Under the pieces are notes generated by a model. It was not told the origin of the DNA, searched no databases, and worked only from the letters and a program-made list of their open reading frames with translations. From Charina bottae (Eukaryota; Chordata; Lepidosauria; Squamata; Charinaidae), in assembly GCA_023362775.1 (NCBI GenBank), contig JALMGJ010000019.1, positions 5,378,001 through 5,442,000 on the forward strand: a stretch of DNA of 64,000 bases, in the 5' to 3' direction. Position numbers and translations under genes: made by a program. Shown one piece after another: positions 45,831-56,196 of this stretch (positions are counted from its first letter, which is position 1; each line of letters opens with the position of its first letter).

Positions 45831-46040
45831 TTACTGTACATATCTCCACAATACACACAGAGCATTTTTCATAAAGAGATCAAAAAGCCCAACTGCCCCC
45901 CTTAAAAACTCTGACTTCTCTTCAGAAAACCTTCCATACATAATAACCCCTTCTTTTCCATGGCGTTCCATCAGAAAGTCAATTTCAGTTATAGCTTGCA
46001 CTCGATCCCTCCGCTTAATTTCTTCTAATTGACTAATCGA
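45831..46040 (-). pseudogene. Copy-2 ORF, 3' portion
   Basis: Minus-strand codons give MERHGKEGVIMYGRFSEEK, then a hydrophobic segment GAVGLFDLFMKNALCVLWRY, ending at a stop created by a 5-base ACAGT insertion. Copy 1 has the matching text without that insertion but with an earlier frameshift. The ancestral protein was therefore longer than 127 residues, with a hydrophobic C-terminus. Confidence 0.6.
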
Positions 46041-48381
46041 TCTCCATCCAGCATTTCTGGACCTATTCGATTGGTCCGCCCCCGGCGACTTATGGACCCA
46101 TTGAGGTTTCAGAGGGAGCTGGGGGTAATACCCGAGGATCTGCTGCACGGTCTAGTGGAGACACTGGCCGCAACCTGGAATAGGGAGGCGGCCGGTGCCT
46201 TGGACAGGATCGCGCCGATGCGACCTCTCAAGCCCCATTCGACCCGTCACTCCCCGTGGTTTACGGAGGAGTTGAGGGTCTTGAAGAGGGTGAAGAGACA
46301 TCTAGAGCGCCGCTGGAATTCGACCGAACACAATCTAGAGCCGCTATTAAGGCCTACCTTGTGGCGGTAAGAGCGGCGAAACGTGAATATTTCTCCGCTC
46401 TTATTGCATCCGCAGAATGCCGCCCGATGACCCTGTTTAAGATTACTCGATCTCTCTTGGGTAGGGTGGTTTCGACCACCTACCTGCAGGGCCGTGCGGA
46501 GGAATTTTCTGAGCATCTGCAGGATAAAACCGCTCGGATTCGGGTCTAAATTGGACTCCATGCCTGGATTGCAGTCTGGGGAGATGCCAGGAGAGCGGTC
46601 TTACCCTATTATCTGGGAACAATTTGATCCTGTTGGACCTGAGGAAGCGGACAGGATCCTTCGAATTGTTAATCCCACCACATGCTATTTAGATCCCTGC
46701 CCTTCCTGGTTGGTGAAATTGGCCAGGGAGGTGACAGGTGGATGGGTCTGGGCCATGATTAATACATCCTTGTTGGAGGGGGTGGTCCCAACTGCCTTTA
46801 AGGAGGCACTGGTGCACCCCCTCCTCAAGAAGGCATCCCTGGACCCTACCATCCTGGACAATTTTCGTCCAGTCTCCCACCTCCCCTTTTTGGGAAAGGT
46901 GGTTGAGAAAGTGGTGGCGTTGCAACTTCAAAGGACCCTGGATGAAGCGGATTATCTTGACCCTTTTCAGTCAGGTTTCAGGCCAGGATATGGGACAGAG
47001 ACTGCATTGGTCGTGCTTACGGATGACCTCTGGCGGGAGCGGGATGGAGGTAGTGCATCCATCCTGGCTCTCTTGGATCTCTCAGCAGCTTTCGATACCA
47101 TCGACCATGGTATCCTTTTGGGGCGGCTTAGGGAGTTGGGGGTGGGCGGCGTAGTTTTGCGCTGGTTCACCTCCTTCCTCCGGGGCCACTCTCAGTCGGT
47201 GGTGATAGGGGAGGAGAGATCCAGCCCACGGTTGCTCCCATGTGGGGTGCCGCAGGGTTCGGTTCTCCTCTCCTATTAAACATCTACATGAAACCGCTGG
47301 GTGAGGTCATCCGACACCATGGGATTAGGTATCATCAGTATGCGGGTGATACTCAACTGTATATCTCCATCCCTGGTGAAGTAAGTGATGCAGTGTCCAC
47401 CCTGTCCCAGTGCCTGGAGGCTGTGAGGGCCTGGATGGGGAACAACAGGCTTCAGTTGAACCCTGGTAAGACCGAGTGGCTGTGGATTGATGGCTCAGCG
47501 TCTTCTGGGAAATTATCATCTTTGGTTCTCGATGGGGTAGCACTTCCCCATTCAGAACTGGTGCATAATCTGGGGGTCCTTCTAGATTCACGACTCCTGC
47601 TTGAAGAGCAGGTGGCAGTCGTGGCTAGGAGGGCTTTTGCGCAACTTCGGTTGGTGCGCCAGTTTCGCCCATTCCTGGAACGCGATGCCCTCCGTACAGT
47701 CACTCATGCTCTCGTCATCTCCCATGTAGATTATTGCAATGCGCTCTACATGGGGCTACCCTTGAAGACTATCCGGAAGCTTCAGCTGGTGCAGAATGCG
47801 ACCGCGCGAGCAGTATTGGGTGCTTCAAGATCTGCACATGTAACACTGTTGCTCTGCGAGCTGCATTGGGTGCCGGTTTGCTTCTGGGTACAATTCAAGG
47901 TGTTGGTTATCACCTTTAAAGCTCTGCATGGCATGGGACCAGAATACCTGAGGGACCGTCTTATCCCCATGTTATCGACCCGCCCCACCCGGTCATCCAG
48001 AGAGGCCCTGCTACGTACCCCATCAATTAAAGAATGTCACCTGATGGGGTCTAGGAGGCAGGCCTTCTCCGTGACAGCGCCCATGCTATGGAACAGCTTT
48101 ACCCCCAGAGTTAAGAAAGATCTCCTCCCTCCCGACCTTTAGGAAAGAGCTGAAGACCTGGTTCTGCCGCCTGGCATGGGATGGAGGAAGGGATAGTTCA
48201 TCATGGAGATGGCTAATCCCTTGAGTTCCCTGTCCTTCTTTAATTGAATATCTCATACATCTGGATTCATAATTTATAATTATTTATACAGTTTGTAGTT
48301 TTTATGTATAGTTTTTAAGTATTTTATCTTGTAAACCGCCCAGAGTCCCGTATTCCGGGAGATGGGTGGGGATAAATTTAA

Positions 48382-48412
<31 letters not shown>

Positions 48413-48439
48413 ACAAACAAACAAACAAATAAATAAATA
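46041..48439 (+). pseudogene. L2-clade LINE, 5'-truncated, complete RT and 3' end
   Basis: The L2 lies in opposite orientation inside copy 2. It begins after the endonuclease core and carries the linker, a full RT and the C-terminal domain in frames 46041-46370, 46256-46549, 46494-47279 and 47240-48142, so about three frameshifts exist. RT motifs: NFRPVSHLPFLGKVVEKVV, DPFQSGFRPGYGTETAL, LLDLSAAFDTIDHGILL, CGVPQGSVL. The catalytic box reads YAGD (47339-47350) instead of YADD, so the enzyme is dead. The 3' end shows TTGTAAACCGCCCAGAGTCC, CGGGAGATGGGTGG and an (AAAT)n/(AAAC)n tail. This is the longest L2 here and the reference for the other fragments. Confidence 0.92.
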
Positions 48440-48659
48440 AAATTTCAGCAGAAGCCCCGATCTCACTATTAAAAGAGACATTTCTATCGCTGTTGAGCTC
48501 TTCAATTTCTTCCACAACATCCCCAGCCAGATCACACATTTTAAACCACATGTTTTCCACAATGTCCTGAATACCTTGCATAAAAGCTTGGCAGGAATCA
48601 GAAAGCATCTGTTTAAAGTCTCGGTGAAAGTTGGAAAAAGTCTCTTTAAAATCCTCCAT
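48440..48659 (-). pseudogene. Copy-2 ORF, 5' portion
   Basis: Start codon at 48659-48657, opening MEDFKETFSNFHRDFKQML and continuing SDSCQAFMQGIQDIVENMW. It aligns with residues 1-65 of copy 1, with about half the residues identical and no stop. The L2 insertion cuts the frame after SEIGASAEI. Conservation of frame despite substitutions hints at past coding function. Confidence 0.6.
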
Positions 48660-49357
48660 ATCTCACGCAGTAGATTATGACGCCCCCTAGGTACTTAACC
48701 AGTGAAAGTGAGAGATAATAGAAGAATTTCTAGAATGTGTTTACACAAGTGAAAGTAAGCTAACAGGCAATTCCTCAGGGAAAGTAGCAGCAGAAAGCTG
48801 AAAGTTCAAAACAGCAGATTCAACGTGTAGGAAAATGCTAAAATCTTCAAATCTAGTACAAAAATAATAACAGGGAGATGATTACATAGTCTCAACCCTC
48901 CTTAATATTTGGATGGAAAGCAAAATCCAAAGCTTAAAAATATTTTTTTTAAAAAAAGGATTAATTACAAATATAACAATAAGCACCAAGAGAGCCATTT
49001 CTCCTTGCTATAGAAAGCCTCTCTAAGGGTACACATCCTTAAAAGAAAAATAAATTGGATGATTTAGAAATGGGGTGGCCAGTCTTAATGTCCCTTAAAG
49101 GCTACAGTGTGGCTTGGAAATGGTGAAGCCCCAGCCTCCAGGTTGCTCTTACCAGTTGAACGTGAACTCTGTTTGCGATCTTCTGGCTGCAAGCAGCTGT
49201 CTGGAGGACAGATGGGGTGATTCCAAGTGTTTTCCTTTCTCCTGAAAAATGCTCCTGGGCTTCAGGAAAAACCTGCCTGAGCCCGAAAAAATTGCCACGT
49301 TGTCTTTTCTGTCCGTGGATCCAGCTATTCAGACCGCCATGTCCCCAGCAGAAGTCT

Positions 49358-49375
49358 CCATTTGTTTGTTTTCTT
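49358..49375. repeat. 18-bp target duplication of element copy 2 (right)
   Basis: CCATTTGTTTGTTTTCTT, partner of 45169-45186 with one mismatch. Confidence 0.85.
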
Positions 49376-49505
49376 GGTTGTCCATAATATTCTCAGGAGT
49401 CTTCTCTAACCCCAAACTTCAAAAGCATCAATACTCTTCCTATCCTGCTTCTTCAAAGTCCAACTTTTGCTTCCAGGGAATACCATGGCTTGCACAATTC
49501 TGATC
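49376..49505 (-). mobile_element. Diverged RTE/BovB-like LINE, right part
   Basis: GGTTGTCCATAATATTCTC, AGGAGTCTTCTC and CTTCAAAAGCATCAATACTC continue the RTE sequence broken at 45186; compare AAGAGTCTTCTCCAGCACC and CAAAAGCATCAATTCTTCGG in BovB at 29.63 kb. Confidence 0.75.
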
Positions 49506-51059
49506 TCTTACTTCATTTACTATGTAAATATATTAGGTAGGCTGGACAGCTTTCTTTTGTTTCTGTTAAGCGAGGCCCAATAAATTCATCAACAGGCAGA
49601 AGCCCTATTTACCATATCAGTATTCCTTAATGATGACTTTTTGGAAGCCTAGCCCATAAAGTATGCAACTTCTTCTTCCTGCAAAGAATACCAGAGCCTC
49701 ACCAAAAAACTTCACTGGTTTTTTTTCCCTGGTATTTTGTGATTGGCCCCACCTGCAGGAACAGACATTTTGTGACAGTACCTACAATGTGCTTTCAGAA
49801 TCTCACATTTCCAACTTCCTGTTAATGAGAAAAGGGATGGATCCAGAACTCCAAAAGTGACTTGAGCCATTCTGCTTCAGTTCTGGGACAAGATCCAGAA
49901 AAATGGACCTCATCTTTTTACAGTTTTATGGGAAAATTCAAACAGTTCCTACTCATTTTCCTTCCACTGCTGTTGTTGATCTTATTTTTTTAGCTGAATG
50001 TGATAAGCTTTGCAAAAAACTAAACCAAACTCCAAATTCATAAAAAGGGAAGTTCAAGCAGGGATTTTAAAACCATTTCCCTTCTAAAATTGGTATTTCT
50101 TTTAAAGAAAGTACTCATAAAATTTTTCCCTTTATGTTTGATACTGATGCTAAAGAGGACTTTCTCTTTTTTTTCAATGGAGTCTGTGACACAATGTTAG
50201 CTTGTTTTGTAGTGATGTTGAGTTTGTAGGAGAAAGCAAGTTACAGATCAAGGTCCTAATCAGAAGCTAGGAAGAAATGAAGTAGCAATCTTGATGCTCA
50301 GTTAGAGCACAATTCTTGCTAACTACAGTGTGGGGCTATACTTTAAACAAAATCTTCAGTAAGCATCTATAGTTAAGGCCAAGTACAATCTCTCTCTTCT
50401 GTCCTAGTACCAATACCTTGGCTTTTTCTTACTTGAAGCAAAACTACAGACAGGATCAGCAAAACTTTGGCAGTTTCCCATACCTGGCTGAAACAATTAA
50501 AACCAAACTACATTGTAAGGATCAACAGATCCTTGGCTTCAGAAATGGGTAAACATTTCCAAAGAATAACAAGTTCTCTCAAGGGTGTATTCTTTCCCAT
50601 CTCCAATTCTTTCTAGAGAGAACAATGCCCCAACAGACACTTCAGACAAGGTTTCTCTGTATATATAAAAAAGTGGTTAAAGTTATTGCTAGATTTCATA
50701 TGATATCATCTCAGGCACAGTTGTCAGATGCTTTAGAAATCAGACATTGTTAAAATCATCTTAAAGTACTTTTCTTTGGTGTTAATACATTTACACCTGC
50801 ATCATTGTGTCTCAGGGTTATAGCGGACATCCACAGGGCATGATCAAGGAATACAGAAAGCTTTTATGTGGACACTTATTGTTCTGGGTAATAAAACAAT
50901 TTGATCCAAAGCGAGTATGCCTCCAGGCAGAATACTTATGGTACTGACACAGGAAATTGTATTTCTTCACATTAGTATTTATGGATATGGAAATACAGAT
51001 CTTTTTGAATGTTTTATTACAGTTCCATTGAATTCTAAACTGAGTTGGATAGGAGTAAA
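49506..51059. other. No recognisable feature
   Basis: 1.5 kb of AT-rich sequence without a recognised element. Confidence 0.45.
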
Positions 51060-51307
51060 ATACTGCAGAGAACCAGTTTGGTATAGTGGTTAAGGCACCA
51101 GGCTAGAAACCGGGAGGCCTTGAGTTCTAGTCCTGCCTTAGCACAAAGCCAGCTGGGTGACCTTGGGCCAGTCACTCTCTCTCAGCCCTAGGAAGGAGGC
51201 AATGGCAAACCACTTCTGAAAAACTTGCCGAGGAAACGGCAGGGACTTGTCCAGGAAGTTTCCGAGAACTGGACATGATTGAACAGGAAAAAAAGATACT
51301 GCAGAGA
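51060..51307 (+). mobile_element. tRNA-derived SINE, full length, with 12-bp duplication
   Basis: ATACTGCAGAGA at 51060-51071 recurs at 51296-51307. The SINE between them has the head CCAGTTTGGTATAGTGGTTA (A box region), GAGTTCTAGTCC (B box), core CAGCTGGGTGACCTTGGGCC, CCTAGGAAGGAGGCAATGGC, and the RTE-like tail AGGGACTTGTCCAGGAAG...GGACATGATTGAAC plus A-run. This is the canonical single-core form against which the tandem versions at 14.5 and 55.9 kb can be compared. Confidence 0.95.
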
Positions 51308-51798
51308 GTTCGTAATGCAAGGATGAAACTATGGTTCTTTCTATACCTCCCAGGAGAGGAAAACAGAAATAGTTAGTAGCAGAGGAATAGTACTTCTCTT
51401 GAGGATTATGGTATGGTACAGTAGCATGATAGGGTGTGATTTAACATCTGTAGCAGAAGTATGCTTGAATAGTACAGCATGCACATAAGCTAAGGTTTGG
51501 TAGTGAAAGTGGCCATGGAGTTTTCTTTACATACATAATGCATACGTGGTTTGCCTTTGTCTTTCTTATGGATTTTTTTTACTCCCAAAACTAGTCTACA
51601 GCTCACAACTTTGAGGCAGTTCCCCATTCAAGTCCTTATGAGGGCTGATTTACTTAGATTTCTAGATCTACCAAGGTCAACTACAGACTGCCATCTGCCA
51701 AGCAAAGTAATGTTGAGGCTGATGTTTTTATTTTGTAGAAATATTGTTTGAGAAGCCATTCAATGTATAAGCCTTCATACAGAGCAGTGTTTGAGCAG
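51308..51798. other. No recognisable feature
   Basis: Nothing recognised. Confidence 0.4.
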
Positions 51799-51891
51799 TG
51801 TTAGAGCAGCAGTGCCTGCTGGCTGGGGAATTTTGGGAGTTGAAGTCCACATGTCTTAAAGTTGCCAAGTTTGACAAACACTGATTTAGAG
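51799..51891. mobile_element. Short hAT-like MITE remnant
   Basis: 51807-51883 runs CAGCAGTGCCTGCTGGCTGG, GGAATTTTGGGAGTTGAAG, TCCACATGTCTTAAAGTTGC, AAACACTG. It is one arm of a palindromic MITE very common in snakes and lizards. Flanks TGTTAGAG and ATTTAGAG share six of eight bases, in line with a decayed hAT duplication. The opposite arm has been lost. Confidence 0.75.
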
Positions 51892-52517
51892 TATCCATGA
51901 TGCATCGAACTTTAGTTGTACAGTATGTTTAGGAGAAGGCCACTATTTTATGGCGATCTGAAATAAAGTACAATTGTTCTTTTTCTATTGTAGACATTTA
52001 AAATCACCCCATTTTACCTGGACAGACCAAATAGTTCCCCTACAAACCAGACAGCTTTTGCAGTAATTCCTTGGCTCTTCACAAAATCAAGGGATTTTGT
52101 AAATACTCACCCAACCTAGATGATAAAAACCTGTTCCTCCTTGCAAGAAGGAAACCAACCAATATCCTTTAGTATAGCTGTGTGTATCTGTCCAGGATGG
52201 GTCAGAACTAGTATTATGGGGGAACTCACTCTCCCAAACACCAAGGAGGTAGGGATCCCTAATTTTCAAGAAGACTAGACAGACCCACAGATGGTTATTC
52301 TGATCTCAATCCTGATATTAGGCTAATATCCCTCCAGTTCCAGTGCTAGACATAGTGGGATAAACAAGAAGAGGGAGTGGTAACAAGCCTGCTAATTCAT
52401 TGGCTGGGATAAAATTTATATGTGGGACTCCGAGTTCAACTTTTAGGACAGTGTGATAATATATTCAAACAAGCTCATATACATGATCTCAGTAACTTGC
52501 TGGCAATCCTTGCAAAG
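51892..52517. other. No recognisable feature
   Basis: Nothing recognised. Confidence 0.4.
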
Positions 52518-52877
52518 TAGACTGTATGATAGGTAAAGTGTCCCCCCACACATTTGTGCAGTCGTGTCCGACTCTAGGGGGCGGTGCTCATCTCCGTTTG
52601 TTAGCCGAAGAGCCAGCGCTGTCCAAAGACACTTCCGCGGTCATGTGGCTGGCATGACGTGCGCGGAACACTGTTACCTTCCCACCGAAGTGGTGCCTAT
52701 TCATCTACTTGCATTTGCATGCTTTCGAATTGCTAGGTTGGCAAGAGCTGGAGCTGGTGCGGGAGCTCACTCTGTCATGTGGGGCTAGGGATTCAAACCT
52801 CCAAACTTGCGATCTTCTGATCTACAAGTCTGGCATCTTACCCGCTGAGCCACCATGCCCCCTTAGACTGTATGATA
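52518..52877 (-). mobile_element. Sauria SINE, full length, with 14-bp duplication
   Basis: TAGACTGTATGATA at 52518-52531 recurs at 52864-52877. The minus-strand SINE between has the tRNA-like head (GGTGGCTCAGCGGGTAAG), Sauria core and RTE-like end GAGTCGGACACGACTGC, then a short tail. Very similar to the 3.4-kb copy; the core differs by scattered substitutions only. Confidence 0.95.
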
Positions 52878-53249
52878 TTGTTACCTTATTAAGGGGGTAA
52901 TTTTCCTCAGTTGTGCTCCTGGGGCAGCTAACTTGGGGGAGGGAAATGTTGAAACACTTTCTCTAGTTCCCATTAAAAGACCAACATGTTTATTTTATAT
53001 TCACCCTAAGTAAAGAAACAGTTGATACACTGATTAAATTTTATCTATAATAAGAGTTGAGATGCCAATAAATATCAGTAGATATTTGGCTTAACAAGTA
53101 GTTAAAGATCTGCTTGCTGTTGGAATGAGGACAAGGGGAAGCCTGCCTTTAAAATCTGATGCAGCTTCTGCACTGAGACCTATTCTAAGGTCATGCCTGC
53201 ATTTGTAGAGCTATTTCGGCTTCTTGCCCACCTTCATCTCTTCCTTTGC
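52878..53249. other. No recognisable feature
   Basis: Nothing recognised. Confidence 0.4.
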
Positions 53250-53336
53250 TCCTCCCTCCCTCCCTCCCTCCTCCTCCTCCTCCTCCTCCTCCTCCTCCTC
53301 CTCCTCCTCCTCCTCCTCCTCCTCCTCCTCCTCCTC
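53250..53336. repeat. (CCT)n microsatellite
   Basis: A few CCCT units, then about 23 CCT units. Poly-leucine frames across it are artefacts. Confidence 0.96.
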
Positions 53337-53578
53337 TTCATTTTCTTTCCAGCCTTTTCCCCTTTCCATTTCTTCTCCAAGTAATTGTTGACTTCCAACT
53401 GTCTTAGAGTGTCATGTTAGCTGTAGCTTTCCTAAGGCTGTATTTATTTACTCTATTTCCATCTTCTTCCACCTCACTTTTTAACCAGCTAACCTGGTTA
53501 CATCCTATGATTCTTAAAGAGTAGGTATCATGCAGTCATGGATGAGTAAGTGGACTTTGCTGTGAAGTATAGTCTTGA

Positions 53579-54921
53579 GTCTAGCTCAGGGGTCGGCAAA
53601 CTTTTTATGCCAGGAGCCATTTTGACATGCTCGTGCACATTTTGAAATGCTCGAGAGCCAGGGGGCAGGGTTTGCGGGCGGGGGCCGATCGCGTGGAAGG
53701 GGCGGGGTTTGCAGGCGGGGGCCAATCGCGTGGAAGGGGGCGGGTTTGCCTCGCTCAGCAGCGCTGGGCTGTGAAGCTGGACGAGCCGCCGGACCTGGAG
53801 CGCTTCTGCGCGCAGCTGAGCGAGGCCCCGCACTGGTCTTTTTGGAGCGCATTTCCACAGCCCAGTGCTCAGCTGTGCGCGGAAGCGCTCCAAAAAGACC
53901 GGCGCGGGGCCTCGCTCAGCTGTGCGCGGAAGCGCTCCAGGTCTGGCGGCTCGTCCAGCTTCACAGCCCAGTGCAGCTGAGCGAGGCCCCGCGCCGGTCT
54001 TTTTGGAGCGCTTCCAAAAAGGATTGGATTGAAGCAAGTTCTCAATATGGTGCCCTTCAGAGATGTGGGACTAAAGACCGAAACCAGCCACCGTTGCCTA
54101 TTCTGGCTCAAGCTGCTGGAAGTTTGTAGTCATCACCCCCCCACCGCTCTTGCTGTGGCGCCTGAACGTCCGGGTAAACGGCGGGGGAGATGCCGTTTGC
54201 AGCGACGGGTGTGGGGCGAGTGGCGCGCCCCTTTGCAGATGCCCCGGGGAGAAGCGGTAGGTGAGACCTTGCAAGCGTGGCGGGGAGAGGGGAGCCCTTC
54301 TCAGCCCTTTTGCATGCGCGCGCACACCTCTACACCTCCTCAACCCTTTTGCACACGCGCACATGCCCGCTCCCCTTTTGCCCGCGTTGCTGCAGGCGCG
54401 CGGGGGGAGGTCTTCTTCGCTGGAGGCGTTTTAGCAAATGGTGGGCAGCCACCTGCCGGGCTTGCCGGAGGGCGTGGTTGGCGAAGCCGCAGCTCTCCGG
54501 AAGCGGCTGAACCACATCTCCCAGCAGCCCCAGGCGGGTTGTCAGGGCCAAGAATTGGAGTGGGGCAACAGCCCAGCGCAGCTGAGCGAGGCCCTGCGCC
54601 GGTCTTTTTGGAGCGCTTCCTCGCGCAGCTGAGCGAGGCCCCACACCAGTCTTTTTTTTGCGCCTCTGGGAAGCAGGGCCAATCGGGCTTCACCTTGTTC
54701 AGCCCGCCTCTCTGCTCCCCTTTGGCACGCGCTGATTGGTGGAGGCGTCCTTCCTTCTGAGCCTCCACCAATCAGCATCTACTTCTTCCCCAGGGTTTGC
54801 GCTGCTTCCGGAGACCGGCTTTCCGGATGTCGGGTGGCAGACGGAGAGAGAGAGCCAGAGCCGAGGGGCCAAAGAGCCAGATCTGGCTCGCGAGCCGCCA
54901 TTTCCGACCCTTGGTCTAGCT
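53579..54921. mobile_element. Non-autonomous hAT transposon, 1.33 kb, GC-rich
   Basis: GTCTAGCT at 53579-53586 recurs at 54914-54921. The element (53587-54913) starts CAGGGGTCGGCAAACTTTTT and its complementary right end starts CAAGGGTCGGAAATGGCGG: hAT-type inverted ends with an exact 8-bp duplication. The interior is markedly GC-rich against an AT-rich surrounding. It carries an 87-bp near-perfect inverted repeat (53764-53850 with 53885-53971) and further copies of its GCAGCTGAGCGAGGCCCC block near 53975 and 54575-54640. The open frames inside are by-products of GC content; no transposase DDE or hAT dimerisation motif is visible. The cargo may derive from captured DNA. Confidence 0.9.
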
Positions 54922-55842
54922 GAAAGACCTGGAATACTTGATTTGGGATAGTTCATTGACACATAGAAGTTCATTTCCTGGAATTGTCCTTAATTGATTA
55001 ATGTATTTAGTTATTATTTAGAGTATTATTTATACCCCCTTCTGAAAGACACTAAGAGAAGTACATTAAAAAAAAAATAGATCAACAAACACACCATGCA
55101 ATACTAGTCAATACCTATTAAAACAATATATTTTTACAAGATTAATCTGTTCTCCATTCTCATTCTTTCTCTCTCTCTCTCTCCATTGAACAAACAGCAG
55201 ACTCATACCATCCCAGTGTTTTCTTACAGTCTAGAATAAATTTATTGTTTTATAGTAAGGGCAAATTAAAAGGATGAACTCAGGGAACAGTCTAAATGAA
55301 TATTCTTTCAGATCACATCAAATTCTGATTTTGGAGAAGGACGGGATGATGAGATGATAGGTAGCTTGTAAGGAATGATAATGTAAAAAGGGTTGTGATT
55401 CTTTAGCAACTTTAACATCCAGTTGGTGCCTGGTGATCACATCTTCTAGTGGATGGTTCCCATATATCTAGTTTTTATGGGAAACTTTGGAACCACATTG
55501 TGCCCAGGGTTGGATAAATGGTAAAGAATTTTAGGATTTGGCTGTGAAGTGAGTGGTTAGATCCATTAACCTGAATAAGGTAACCAATGCTAGGGATGGA
55601 AAGATGGATTAAAGAAGATGGAGTGACACACAGAATAACACAAGGTTCTCAGTCCAAAAGAAGCATGCAACCTTGGGAATGTCGATTGCTATTCAGCCCC
55701 TTGGCCCTGTCACTCAAGTAAACTAAATAAAAGCTAAATTAAGTAGTTCCTGATCCACAATTCAATCTCAACCACTAGATTACACTGATAAAATATCTAC
55801 AGTAAGTGTTGGATTAACTCTTTAAAAATCATGTGCCTTGCT
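54922..55842. other. No firmly recognised feature
   Basis: At 54985-55060 TTATTTATACCCCCTTCTG may be a remnant of a LINE 3' end on the minus strand. Nothing else recognised; a short (CT)n run lies at 55170. Confidence 0.4.
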
Positions 55843-56196
55843 ATATTTATTTATTTATTTAATTTTTATCCCGCTTTCATTATTTTTATAAGTAACTCAA
55901 GCCGGCGAACATACCTAATACTCCTTCCTCCTCCTATTTTCCCCACAACAACAACCCTGTGAGTTGATTTGGGCTGAGAGAGAGTGAGTGGCCCAAGGTC
56001 ACCCAGCCGGCTTTCATGCCTAAGGCGGGACTTGAGCTCTCAGTCTCCTGGTTTGCCATTGGGTCCTTCCTAGGGCTGAGAGACAGGGACTGGCCCAAGG
56101 TCATCCAGCCGGCTTTCGTGCCTAAGGCGGGACTAGAACTCACAGACTCCTGGTTTCTAGCCCAGCACTTTAACCACTAGACCAAACTGGCTCTCT
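55843..56196 (-). mobile_element. SINE with duplicated core and L2-type tail
   Basis: Minus strand: head GAGCCAGTTTGGTCTAGTGG, first core ending CCTAGGAAGGACCC, then a second core copy fused at the same junction as in the 14.5-kb array (102-bp spacing). The second core leads to CAACTCACAGGGTTGTTGTT, then TATGTTCGCCGGCTTGAG, GCGGGATAAAAATTAAATAA and an (AAAT)n tail. That tail is L2-like, unlike the BovB-like tails of the 0.8-, 14.5- and 51.1-kb copies. It is therefore a hybrid of two SINE types sharing one head. Confidence 0.88.

Larger units (their letters stand above)
45187..49357 (-). mobile_element. Unnamed ~2-kb poly(A) retroelement, copy 2, split by L2
   Basis: The minus-strand element starts at 49357 with ACTTCTGCTGGGGACATGGC (copy 1: ACTTCCGGTGGGAACATGGC). 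Its 3' end lies near 45187. The two parts are 49357-48440 and about 46040-45187; an L2 LINE on the plus strand occupies the gap. Flanking 18-bp duplications (one mismatch) show a target-primed insertion into the older RTE. The leader (GGAGGCTGGGG...CACCATTTCCAA), the ORF and the 3' region (complement of TTTAACAGCAAGG) all align with copy 1 at roughly 75-85 % by eye. Confidence 0.85.

Noticed and set aside
53527..54778. Many long overlapping frames on both strands
   Set aside because: GC-rich, stop-poor interior of a hAT element; frames overlap on all strands and show no transposase motif.
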